Shown here one piece after another: positions 20,596 through 30,900 of a DNA stretch of 64,000 nucleotides. Location: NCBI GenBank assembly GCA_963817735.1, contig CAWFPP010000004.1, positions 372,001-436,000 on the forward strand, in the 5' to 3' direction. The notes below the pieces were generated by a model. The model did not search any database and was not told where the DNA came from. It saw nothing but the letters and a program-made list of their open reading frames with translations. A program made the translations under genes and the position numbers. Source of the stretch: Bog-473 sp963817735 (GTDB lineage: Bacteria; Actinomycetota; Acidimicrobiia; Acidimicrobiales; RAAP-2). Numbering within the stretch: the stretch's first letter is position 1; each line of letters begins with the position of its first letter.

Positions 20596-20793
20596 CGCCT
20601 AGCTCCAGTAGCCACTAAAACGCCGATATGTGCAGCGTGGTTTCAAAACCTTACCCGGTCCATGCATTCGTGTTTGGCCCCGGGCCGCCGGCTTTCACAT
20701 CGTGGGCGTCTGTGCATACGGCTTCTACGTGCCGACCCGGAGAGCCATCAGAAACGAGTCCGCCCTCTGATCCACCCGCCTCGCTACGTCACG

Positions 20794-22647
20794 CTACCGA
20801 CTTCTGAGCCGTCGTATCCTGGCATGATAGGGGCCGACATTCTTGTGCAGCCAAGTGAAAATGGGATCGAGTGGCTTCCGCTTCACTTCGACTGTGCTTC
20901 CCGAAATACGGCGGATCTCCTCTGCCATCTGAATGTAACACCGACGCTGGTAGTGGCGGAGATTGTTCCCGACATCTTCCGGGCGCGTCACAATGGGGCG
21001 CACATCACACACTGTGAGGTTGGCCACGCGTGACGCGACCTCATCGAGCGCAGCGTTCATCTCCATGTGCCGAAGGTGGCGATCGGGCTCATTCGGGCGC
21101 TGCACCGGAACCTCCGCTCCGTTGATCACGATGAGTCGCGCCGAGGGTGGAAGCGCATCGGCCAACCAGACCATGTCGTCCTGGAAGTCGTAGGGAGACA
21201 GCCAACCCAACGCTCGGAATTCCTGAGAGAACCATTCGAGGAACGGGCGATCAACCCCAACGTGTCCAGATTTCCTTTCGAAGGTGTCCCAATTAGTCGG
21301 ATCTGTGGCATCCCGTGCCATGTCATTCCAGGGAAGAATCAGACCGGTAGCTCGGTGCTCGTAACGGCCCTGCGTATAGTCCATCAGCGCGCTGTAGACG
21401 AAGATGTCATACTCCGACCTCCACACCGCGGGCGATGAGAAGGCAAGGTCGTCGAGCAGCGGGTAACGCTCCACAACGGCTGACTGCTCGCGGGAGAGGC
21501 CGTGCTCCGCCTGCCGAAGTATCACCGTGTGCTCGGGGTGAACGAGGGCGCCGTTTGCAGCTACCCGTGAGAAATCGGTCTCGATTTTTCCCTTCAGAAA
21601 TTCCGCTGTCGTCCGCAGATCACAGCCACCCATCATCAAGACACGCTGCGTGTGAACAGGTGAGGCACCGCCGGTAGCCCGGTCTGAGGGGAAGTGTTGG
21701 GATGCCGTCGCGCCAACCTCGTGCGTGATCCAATCCACATCTCCGTCGAGTGACGACGCAACCTCTCCAATAATTTCCAAATCTGGGCGGCCGAGGTAGG
21801 CGTACAGCCACTGTTCGATTCCCATGCCCATCGTTCGACACGAGAAGCAAAAGTCCTGCAGCCGGTTGTCGGCTCTTGAAATCGAATAAAAGCCGCAGAT
21901 CCCGTAGTCACCGTAGCGATCAGTTACGGACACGTAACCTGACCTGAACGCTGGATCCTCCAGCTGGGACTGGAATGCGTCTCTATCGGGCCTGCGCTTG
22001 GTGAAGTTCAATTGGTTGGTTCGCAGCACCAGCTCAAGAAGGCGATCGCTCTGCTGTAGCACGTCGGTCCAAGTGGCAACCGTGATCTTGCAGGACCGGA
22101 GGAACTCTTCGTTGGACGTGACCGTGGATTCCCGATCCAGGAGCTTTTGCTCCATGACCTTGTACTGACGCAGCCTGGTCAGATTTCGGTCGTCCTTGCC
22201 AGAGAGATTTGGATCAGTGAGAAGTGCGTCTATGACCTCGGGTCCAGCCGTTTGAATGGTGGGTAGGACGTGGCGCACTTCCTGTCTGTTGAGTTCCAGG
22301 TCGTCGATGAAGAGCACATTCTCTGCCCGCAGCTGTGCATTCTCGACGATCCAAGCAACACGTTGGCCCTTGGCGGACCAATCGATGCTCGGAAAGACAA
22401 ACTCTTCCCATACCCCGTGGTTTTCCAGCGTCCGGCGGACTGCCTCGGCATCGTTCTTTGAGCAAATCGAGTTAATGATGCCGCGACGGTTGAGTGAGCG
22501 GATGATCGCGACTCGCGACTCGTGAAGAGCGACCGCGCCCTCACTGAGTGTCCCGGTCCAGAAGGTGTCGTCCAGGTCCCAGACCACCATCTTGACGGGC
22601 CGCAAAAGCTCAGGCGGCGCGGTATGAAATCCTTCAGTACTCGACAT
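20794..22647 (-). CDS. FkbH-like HAD-IIIC protein with C-terminal SGNH-like region
   Basis: 617 residues from ATG 22647, with GGAG five bases upstream. HAD motifs: MVVWDLDDTFWTGTL (about residue 20), ICSKND (about 59) and VLFIDDLELNR (about 110). Then comes the GNAT-like half with LVLRTNQLNFTKRR, VSVTDRYGDYGICGFY and CRTMGMGIEQWLYAYLG, as in FkbH proteins that dephosphorylate bisphosphoglycerate and load the acyl group. The last 250 residues are extra: VLMMGGCDLR, YDIFVYSALMDY and NNLRHYQRRCYIQMAEEI could be the blocks of an SGNH hydrolase or acyltransferase. No acyl carrier protein gene is nearby, so the acceptor is unclear; modification of a surface sugar is inferred. Confidence 0.8.
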   Translation of the reverse strand: MSSTEGFHTAPPELLRPVKMVVWDLDDTFWTGTLSEGAVALHESRVAIIRSLNRRGIINSICSKNDAEAVRRTLENHGVWEEFVFPSIDWSAKGQRVAWIVENAQLRAENVLFIDDLELNRQEVRHVLPTIQTAGPEVIDALLTDPNLSGKDDRNLTRLRQYKVMEQKLLDRESTVTSNEEFLRSCKITVATWTDVLQQSDRLLELVLRTNQLNFTKRRPDRDAFQSQLEDPAFRSGYVSVTDRYGDYGICGFYSISRADNRLQDFCFSCRTMGMGIEQWLYAYLGRPDLEIIGEVASSLDGDVDWITHEVGATASQHFPSDRATGGASPVHTQRVLMMGGCDLRTTAEFLKGKIETDFSRVAANGALVHPEHTVILRQAEHGLSREQSAVVERYPLLDDLAFSSPAVWRSEYDIFVYSALMDYTQGRYEHRATGLILPWNDMARDATDPTNWDTFERKSGHVGVDRPFLEWFSQEFRALGWLSPYDFQDDMVWLADALPPSARLIVINGAEVPVQRPNEPDRHLRHMEMNAALDEVASRVANLTVCDVRPIVTRPEDVGNNLRHYQRRCYIQMAEEIRRISGSTVEVKRKPLDPIFTWLHKNVGPYHARIRRLRSR

Positions 22648-22965
22648 GTCGTCTCCGGCGCAGCTTCGCCGACCCGTGGGATCGGCATGACGTCGCAGCG
22701 AGACAATACGCCACTGGGGTCGGTTCAGGCGCTGACGCAGTCGAACTGATCGCGTAGGCGAAGGCCTTTTCTTGGTGACCGCCTTGCACCGACTCGTCGG
22801 GAGCTCCATCCGTCGGACATAGACCAGAGCAGAGTTCCTCGTCGCCGAGGCGGTGGTCGACGACGTCAGTCACGAGGGGCTCCTCTGGAAGTAGAGCATT
22901 TGGCAGATGGTGTCGCAGCGAGGGACACGCGGTCGAACCGGCGCGTGCTCCATCAGTACGAAAAG
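22648..22965. other. Intergenic, no supported gene
   Basis: Leader of the FkbH-like gene and the region beyond the stop of the secreted protein at 22966. The FkbH frame is open to 22809, but that extension is basic and low-complexity. No terminator or RNA gene recognised. Confidence 0.45.
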
Positions 22966-24417
22966 CTAGAACGCGCCAACTATCGGTTTGTTGAGCACGG
23001 TGCCGCCCATCGACCCGAGGAACGTCGCATCACCGAATGAGAACACTCCGCCGTCAGACGCGATGGTCCAGTAACCACCGCCGTCTTCGGTGCTCTTGAT
23101 GGCTACCATCGGTTGGTTGAGCTTTTGACCGCCCATTGAACCGTGAAAGCGTGCATCGCCGTAGGAAAAGATGCCGCCGTCGGACGCAAGGAGCCAATAT
23201 CCTTTGCCATCCGGGGTTGTCGTCATTCCGACGATGGGTTTGTTGAGCTTCTTGGAACCAGTAGAGCCGTAGAAGGCCGCATCGCCGTAGGAAAAGATGC
23301 CGCCGTCGGACGCCACCAACCAATAGCCGAGGCCATCCGGGGTCGCTGCCATGCCGACGATGGGTTTGTTGAGGTGTTGGCCTCCTGTTGAGCCGTAGAA
23401 GGCGGCATCGCCGTAGTTGAAGATGCCGCCGTCGGACGCCACCAACCAATAGCCGAGGCCGTCCGGGGTCGATGCCATGCCGACCACAGGTGCATTGAGC
23501 GGTTGACCTCCCGTGGACCCATAGAACTGGGCATCTCCGAATGAGAACACGCCCCCGTCGGACGCCACGGTCCAGTACCCTGGCTGCCCGCTGACCTGCG
23601 CCCCCCCGACCATCGGTCGGTTGAGCGGCTGCCCACCCATCGACCCATAGAACTGCGTGCCGAAGTTGAAGATGCCGCCGTCAGAAGCGGTTTCGGTGTA
23701 ACCCGTGAAGCCACCGCCACTCGTCTCGCCAGGACTTGTGCTTGGTCCGCCAGGACTTGTCGCTGGTGTCGCCGCCGTAATGATCCGGAGGGAGTCGATA
23801 TCGGTACTGGTGGTGAGGTCGAGATAAATTGTGGAAGGTCGAACCAGTTCAAGCCGGTCAGTAGTTTCTAGGCCATCGCCCACTCCTGATACCTCGTAGG
23901 TGGTTCCAGGAGCACCAAGGCTGGCGTTCGTTTCCGTCAAAGTGTTCGGCGTTACGATTACGCCAAGGATAGGCGCGCTAAAAGTTAGCGATGCAGTGTA
24001 GGTATAGGTGTTGGTGGGCTGCCCCACGGGATTCGCGTACATGAAGTAACTGTCAACTGCGGTACCCGCGGCAAGAGTACCTGGGGTGAGATTTGTATTT
24101 CCGTAGTAGTTCACCGGGTAGCTCGAGCCTGGCGTGATGTCTATCGGTGTGGTCGTCGGGAGAACGGAGTCGGTTCGTTCCGTGAAGAAATTGATTTCGG
24201 TGTTGCTTTCACCTGTTGCGGTGGAAACGACTGGCGGCGGTGACTCGAACAGCACAGGCCCGGACGCAGCGATGACCGATGCGCCACTTACGCCTGGATC
24301 CGCCAGGAGTGCGCCAAGGGCACCGATCAGGAGAACCAAGACTGAGGTAGTTGCCACCGCTTGGTAACGCAGTGGCGAGAAAGTTGCCGTGCCTTTTCGG
24401 CGATACGTGTTGATCAC
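22966..24417 (-). CDS. Secreted protein with six GYW repeats
   Basis: 483 residues, intact. GTG at 24417 has GAGGAG seven bases upstream. A signal peptide (VLVLLIGALGALLADPGVSG) is followed by a beta-rich domain of about 200 residues (residues 50-240) with TSTDIDSLRIITAA near its end and a Gly/Ser/Pro linker. Then come six repeats of about 42 residues with the pattern GYWLVASDGGIFNYGDAAFYGSTGG..LNKPIVGMAATPDG. The repeats fill the C-terminus exactly and end at VLNKPIVGAF. I infer a six-bladed propeller. It is the cleanest example of the module found four times in this window and a good reference for the frameshifted copies. Function unknown; extracellular. Confidence 0.85.
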   Translation of the reverse strand: MINTYRRKGTATFSPLRYQAVATTSVLVLLIGALGALLADPGVSGASVIAASGPVLFESPPPVVSTATGESNTEINFFTERTDSVLPTTTPIDITPGSSYPVNYYGNTNLTPGTLAAGTAVDSYFMYANPVGQPTNTYTYTASLTFSAPILGVIVTPNTLTETNASLGAPGTTYEVSGVGDGLETTDRLELVRPSTIYLDLTTSTDIDSLRIITAATPATSPGGPSTSPGETSGGGFTGYTETASDGGIFNFGTQFYGSMGGQPLNRPMVGGAQVSGQPGYWTVASDGGVFSFGDAQFYGSTGGQPLNAPVVGMASTPDGLGYWLVASDGGIFNYGDAAFYGSTGGQHLNKPIVGMAATPDGLGYWLVASDGGIFSYGDAAFYGSTGSKKLNKPIVGMTTTPDGKGYWLLASDGGIFSYGDARFHGSMGGQKLNQPMVAIKSTEDGGGYWTIASDGGVFSFGDATFLGSMGGTVLNKPIVGAF

Positions 24418-24984
24418 CCTGAATCTCCTCAGTGAAATCTCATTCCAATGTTAGCCCCTTAACACAACTTGTATCTATTCAGGTTCCCATCCGCCACCCT
24501 TTGGTCCCTCCCTGGCATCGATGGAGCTACACAGCACCCATCGACCCAGGAAGGAACACCCCAATGTTCCGAGGAGAAACAGATGGAGGTACTCGAGGCC
24601 CATGACCTCACCAAATCACTGCGGGGCTGCCGCTCAGCCGATCAGCGTCACCACCACTCCCGGGTCCCGTCATAGCGAGCGTCCGACGGCAAAGGCGGGC
24701 ACCGGCATCGTCCACGAACGCCTCGTCGCCGTGGGCTAGAGCGGTTCGAGGCGCACGACGCTGCCTTTGGTGGCCACGCGCAAGGTCTTCGGTTCTGCCT
24801 TGCCATCCGGTGTTCTCGTAGACCTCGAGCGACCCCATTCTTCTTGGCCCGAATTCGGGGTCGTTCGATAGCCGGATCCTGACCGGTGACGGCGCGCCCT
24901 TTTACCCTGCGTCAGACCAAGATCGTCTTCGATCTGCTGGAGAGCACGGCGCTCTTCCAATTGTGACAAGCAGAGAAAGCCCCT
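24418..24984. other. Intergenic with possible IS21-like fragment
   Basis: At 24583-24739 (plus strand) the frame MEVLEAHDLTKSLRGC, and after a frame change TAKAGTGIVHERLVAVG, resembles the N-terminal part of IS21-type IstA transposases (EAxDLTxSLRxAAxLAG ... KVHERLVALGY). The downstream stretch to 24970 shows only weak, scattered similarity. If correct it is a short, decayed remnant. Nothing else was recognised in this interval. Confidence 0.4.
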
Positions 24985-27900
24985 CTAGCCACCCAAGGCG
25001 ATCCCCACGATCGGTTCGTTCAGGGCTTGGCTGCCTTCAGGGAAGGAGGTGGCGTCGCCGTAATTCTTGAACCCTCCGTTGGTTTCCGCCAACCAGTAGC
25101 CGCCACCGTCGGAACTCGAAGCTATGCCAGTGACGGACGCGTTCGGCGGCATGGCGCCGGCGGAGCCGTAGAACTGGGCGGCGCCATAGGCGAAGACGCC
25201 GCCGTCCTTGCCGACAAGCCAGTAGCCACCGTGAGGAGCTGAGGCCATTCCGACGATGGGCGCGTTGAGAGGCTGGCCGCCGCGGGATCCGTAGTAGTGG
25301 GCGTCGCCGTAGGCGAAGATGCCGCCATCCTGGGCGACGAGCCAGTAGCCGCCGCCATCGGGAGTCGATGCCATCCCGACGATGGGCGCGTCGAGGGGCT
25401 GGCCGCCGCGGGATCCGTAATAGTGGGCGTCGCCGTAGGCGAAGACGCCGCCATCCTGGGCGACGAGCCAGTAACCGCCGCCGTCAGAAGTCGAGGCCAT
25501 CCCGACGATGGGCTCGTCGAGGGGCTGGCCGCCGCGGGATCCGTAATCGTGGGCGTCGCCGTAGGCGAAGACGCCGCCGTCTTTGGCGACGAGCCAGTAG
25601 CCGCCGCCGTCAGAAGTCGAGGCCATCCCGACGATGGGCTCGTTCAGGTTCAATGAACCGGCGGAGCCGTAGAAAGCGGAAGCACCGAAGCTGAAGACGC
25701 CGCCATCGGACGCGACCTCCCAGAATCCCTGAGTGGTTGAGGGCTTGGTGACGACCGACGTGTAGGTGAAGGCATCGGTATCCGTAACCGATCCACCGAA
25801 GGTGGTCACGAGAACGTCTGCCAAACCGGCAGAGCTGCTTGCCGGGGTTGTCACGGTGATCGACGATGCGCTACTCGCAGTCACGGTTCCGGCATTGCCA
25901 CCGATTGCCACAACGCTGGGCGACGCCAGGTTGGTGCCGTCGATGGTGACGACGGTTCCCCCCGAAGTCGGTCCCTCCGACGGGCTCACCGAAGTGATCG
26001 TCGGGGCAAGCGCATACGTAAACGCCGAATCCTCTGTGCCGGTGCCGTTGGGCGTTGTCACACTCACGTTCACCGTGCCCGAGCCCGATGGCGAAGTAAC
26101 GGTGAGGCGGGTCGGACTGAGCACGTCGATGGAGGTGCCCGGGTTCGAGCTCCCGAAGTCCACCGCCGTGGCACCGGTGAAACCGGTTCCAGTGATAGTG
26201 ACGGATGTCCCACCAGCGGTTGGTCCGCCGGACGGCTTGACCGTACTCACTGTCGGCGGGGCATTGTAGGTGTAGGCGTCGGCCAGAGCGGTCGAGGACC
26301 CTCCGGCGGTCGTCGAGACGCTCACCGAGACCGTGCCGGTCCCCGCCGGGACCACAACGGTGAGCGAGTCGCCGCCACCGGCAACGTCGACCGAGGTGCC
26401 CAGGTTGGTGCCGAAGTGGACGGTGGTTGAGCCCGAGACGAAACCGGTGCCGGTCACCGTGACGGTGTTGGCCCCGCCCGGGGGCCCGTTGTTGGGGTTG
26501 ACATCGGTGACCGTCGGCGGGGCGTTGTAGGTGAACTTGTCACTGGCGCCCGTCGTCGAGGTGCCGCCGGCGGTGGTCGAGACGGTGACATCGACCGTCC
26601 CGGTCCCCGACGGTGAGTTGACCGTGAGGGAGGTCGAGCTGGTCACGTCCACCGAGGTGCCCGCGGTGGACCCGAAGTCGACCGTGGTCGATCCCGAGAC
26701 GAAGCCCGTTCCTGTGACCGTGACCGGGGTGCCCCCGGCCTGGGGGCCGCTGGTCGGGTTGACATTGGTGACCGTCGGCGGGGCGTTGTAGGTGAACTTG
26801 TCACTGGCGCCCGTCGTCGAGGTGCCGCCGGCGGTGGTCACCGTGACGTCGACCGTCCCGGTCCCCGACGGTGAGTCGACCGTGAGGGTGGTCGAGCTGG
26901 TCACGTCCACCGAGGTGCCCGCGGTGGACCCGAAGTCGACCGTGGTCGCGCCCGCGCCCGAGACGAAGCCCGTTCCTGTGACCGTGACCGGGGTGCCCCC
27001 GGCCTGGGGGCCGCTGGTCGGGTTGACATTGGTGACCGTCGGCGGGGCGTTGTAGGTGAACTTGTCACTGGCGCCCGTCGTCGAGGTGCCGCTCGGCGGT
27101 GGTCACCGTGACGTCGACCGTCCCGGTCCCCGACGGTGAGTCGACCGTGAGGGAGGTCGAGCTGGTCACGTCCACCGAGGTGCCCGCGGTGGACCCGAAG
27201 TCGACCGTGGTCGCGCCCGCGCCCGAGACGAAGCCCGTTCCTGTGACCGTGACCGGGGTGCCCCCGGCCTGGGGGCCGCTGGTCGGGTTGACATTGGTGA
27301 CCGTCGGCGGACCGGTGTAGGTGAACTTGTCACTGGCGCCCGTCGTCGAGGTGCCGCCGGCGGTGGTCGAGACGGTGACATCGACCGTCCCGGTCCCCGA
27401 CGGTGAGTCGACCGTGAGGGTGGTCGAGCTGGTCACGTCGACCGAGGTGCCCGCGGTGGACCCGAAGTCGACCGTGGTCGCGCCGCGCCCGAGACGAAGC
27501 CCGTTCCTGTGACCGTGACCGGGGTGCCCCCGGCCTGGGGGCCGCTGGTCGGGTTGACATTGGTGACCGTCGGCGGGGCGTTGTAGGTGAACTTGTCACT
27601 GGCGCCCGTCGTCGAGGTGCCGCCGGCGGTGGTCACCGTGACGTCGACCGTCCCGGTCCCCGACGGTGAGTCGACCGTGAGGGTGGTCGAGCTGGTCACG
27701 TCGACCGAGGTGCCCGCGGTGGACCCGAAGTCGACCGTGGTCGCGCCCGCGCCCGAGACGAAGCCCGTTCCTGTGACCGTGACCGGGGTGCCCCCGGCCT
27801 GGGGGCCGCTGGTCGGGTTGACATTGGTGACCGTCGGCGGGGCGTTGTAGGTGAACTTGTCACTGGCGCCCGTCGCCGAGGTGCCGCTGGCGGTGGTCAC

Positions 27901-30900
27901 CGTGACGTCGACCGTCCCGGTCCCCGACGGTGAGTCGACCGTGAGGGAGGTCGAGCTGGTCACGTCGACCGAGGTGCCCGCGGTGGACCCGAAGTCGACC
28001 GTGGTCGCGCCCGCGCCCGAGACGAAGCCGGTTCCTGTGACCGTGACCGGGGTGCCCCCGGCCTGGGGGCCGCTGGTCGGGCTGACATTGGTGACCGTCG
28101 GCGGACCGGTGTAGGTGAACTTGTCACTGGCGCCCGTCGTCGAGGTGCCGCCGGCGGTGGTCACCGTGACGTCGACCGTCCCGGTCCCCGACGGTGAGTC
28201 GACCGTGAGGGTGGTCGAGCTGGTCACGTCGACCGAGGTGCCCGCGGTGGACCCGAAGTCGACGGTGGTCGCCATCCCGAGACGAAGCCGGTTCCTGTGA
28301 CCGTGACCGGGGTGCCCCCGGCCTGGGGGCCGCTGGTCGGGCTGACATTGGTGACCGTCGGCGGGGCGTTGTAGGTGAACTTGTCACTGGCGCCCGTCGT
28401 CGAGGTGCCGCCGGCGGTGGTCACCGTGACGTCGACCGTCCCGGTCCCCGACGGTGAGTCGACCGTGAGGGTGGTCGAGCTGGTCACGTCGACCGAGGTG
28501 CCCGCGGTGGACCCGAAGTCGACCGTGGTCGCGCCCGCGCCCGAGACGAAGCCGGTTCCTGTGACCGTGACCGGGGTGCCCCCGGCCTGGGGGCCGCTGG
28601 TCGGGTTGACATTGGTGACCGTCGGCGGGGCGTTGTAGGTGAACTTGTCACTGGCGCCCGTCGCCGAGGTGCCGCTGGCGGTGGTCACCGTGACGTCGAC
28701 CGTCCCGGTCCCCGACGGTGAGTCGACCGTGAGGGTGGTCGAGCTGGTCACGTCGACCGAGGTGCCCGCGGTGGACCCGAAGTCGACCGTGGTCGCGCCC
28801 GCGCCCGAGACGAAGCCGGTTCCTGTGACCGTGACCGGGGTGCCCCCGGCCTGGGGGCCGCTGGTCGGGCTGACATTGGTGACCGTCGGCGGACCGGTGT
28901 AGGTGAACTTGTCGCTGGCGCCCGTCGCCGAGGTGCCGCCGGCAGTGGTCACCGTGACGTCGACCGTCCCGGTCCCCGACGGTGAGTCGACCGTGAGGGT
29001 GGTCGAGCTGGTCACGTCGACCGAGGTGCCCGCGGTGGACCCGAAGTCGACCGTGGTCGCGCCGCCCGAGACGAAGCCCGTTCCTGTGACCGTGACCGGG
29101 GTGCCCCCGGCCTGGGGGCCGCTGGTCGGGCTGACATTGGTGACCGTCGGCGGGGCGTTGTAGGTGAACTTGTCACTGGCGCCCGTCGTCGAGGTGCCGC
29201 CGGCGGTGGTCACCGTGACGTCGACCGTCCCGGTCCCCGACGGTGAGTCGACCGTGAGGGTGGTCGAGCTGGTCACGTCGACCGAGGTGCCCGCGGCTGG
29301 ACCCGAAGTCGACGGTGGTCGCGCCTGCGCCCGAGACGAAGCCGGTTCCTGTGACCGTGACCGGGGTGCCCCCGGCCTGGGGGCCGCTGGTCGGGCTGAC
29401 ATTGGTGACCGTCGGCGGGGCGTTGTAGGTGAACTTGTCACTGGCGCCCGTCGCCGAGGTGCCGTTGGCGGTGGTCACCGTGACGTCGACCGTCCCGGTC
29501 CCCGACGGTGAGTTGACCGTGAGGGTGGTCGAGCTGGTCACGTCGACCGAGGTGCCCGCGGTGGACCCGAAGTCGACCGTGGTCGCGCCCGCGCCCGAGA
29601 CGAAGCCGGTTCCTGTGACCGTGACCGAGGTGCCCCCGGCCTGGGGGCCGCTGGTCGGGTTGACATTGGTGACCGTCGGCGGCGCCGGGGCTGTGTAGGT
29701 GAACTTGTCACTGGCGCCCGTCGCCGAGGTGCCGTTCGGTGGTCGTCACCGTGACGTCGACCGTCCCGGTCCCCGACGGTGAGTCGACCGTGAGGGTGGT
29801 GGAACTGGTCACGTCGACCGAGGTGCCCGCGTTGGACCCGAAGTCGACGGTGGTCGCGCCTGCGCCCGAGACGAAGCCTGTTCCTGTGACCGTGACCAAG
29901 GTGCCCCCGGCCTGGGGGCCGCTGGTCGGGCTGACATTGGTGACCGTCGGCGGCGCCGGGGCTGTGTAAGTGAACTTGTCGCTGGCGCCCGTCGCCGAGG
30001 TGCCGCCGGCCGTAGTCACCGTGACGTCGACCGTCCCGGTCCCCGACGATGAGTCGACCGTGAGGCTGCTCGAGCTGGTCACGTCCACCGAGGTGCCCGG
30101 GCTGGACCCGAAGTCGACGGTGGTCGCCCCCGAGACGAAGTTGGTTCCTGTGACCGTGACCAAGGTGCCCCCGGCCTGGGGACCGCTGGTCGGGCTGACA
30201 TTGGTGACCGTCGGCGGGTTCGGACCGACTCCCCCACAACCCGTCGTGCAAGAGGCGGTGGTCGATCCTTCGACGGCGTTGACGAGGTTGTACGTGAGGC
30301 CGACGTTGTACGAGCCGGTGCCGCTGTAGTTCCCGTTGGTCAAGGTCGTGTCGGGCTCGTCGATGTAGACGTTGCACGAGGTGCCGCAGGTGAGCCCGGT
30401 GGGCACGGTGAACGAACCGCTGATGGTGCCCTGGGTCGGCGTGCCGTAGGCGTAGAGGGCGGTGCCCGAGAGCGAGGTGCTCGCCGCGGTGCCCAAGGTG
30501 ACGCTGGTGGCCGAGTTGACCGCGGCGATGGTGGTGACGAGTGAGGCACCAGAGGGTCCCGCTCCGGTGATCACGATGTCATCGCCGACGTTCCCCGAGA
30601 CGAACGAGGCGTTGGAGTCGGTGAAGGTCTTGCTGGCGGCCGTGGCCGTGCCAGTCGAACCCTGGAGCAAGGTGCCATAGGTGTAGCCGGCCGTGCCCGC
30701 GATCGTCGTCGACGCCTCGAAGCCCAGCACGACGCTGGTGGCCGAGTTCACCTTGATGATCGAGGTGGTAAGAGGGCTGGCCGCGGGGCCCGCCCCGTAG
30801 ACGGTGATGGCCTTGTTGAGGTCGCTCGAGGCGAAGTGGGCGTTGGTGTCGGTGAAGTCGCACGAGGCGGGGATGGTCCCCGTCGTCGAGCACGCGATGG

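Noticed and set aside
26531..29698. Series of about 87-codon plus-strand frames of nearly identical sequence through the TIG array
   Set aside because: They are opposite-strand shadows of the minus-strand TIG repeats: Val/Pro-rich, without ribosome binding sites, and repeating only because the DNA repeats.
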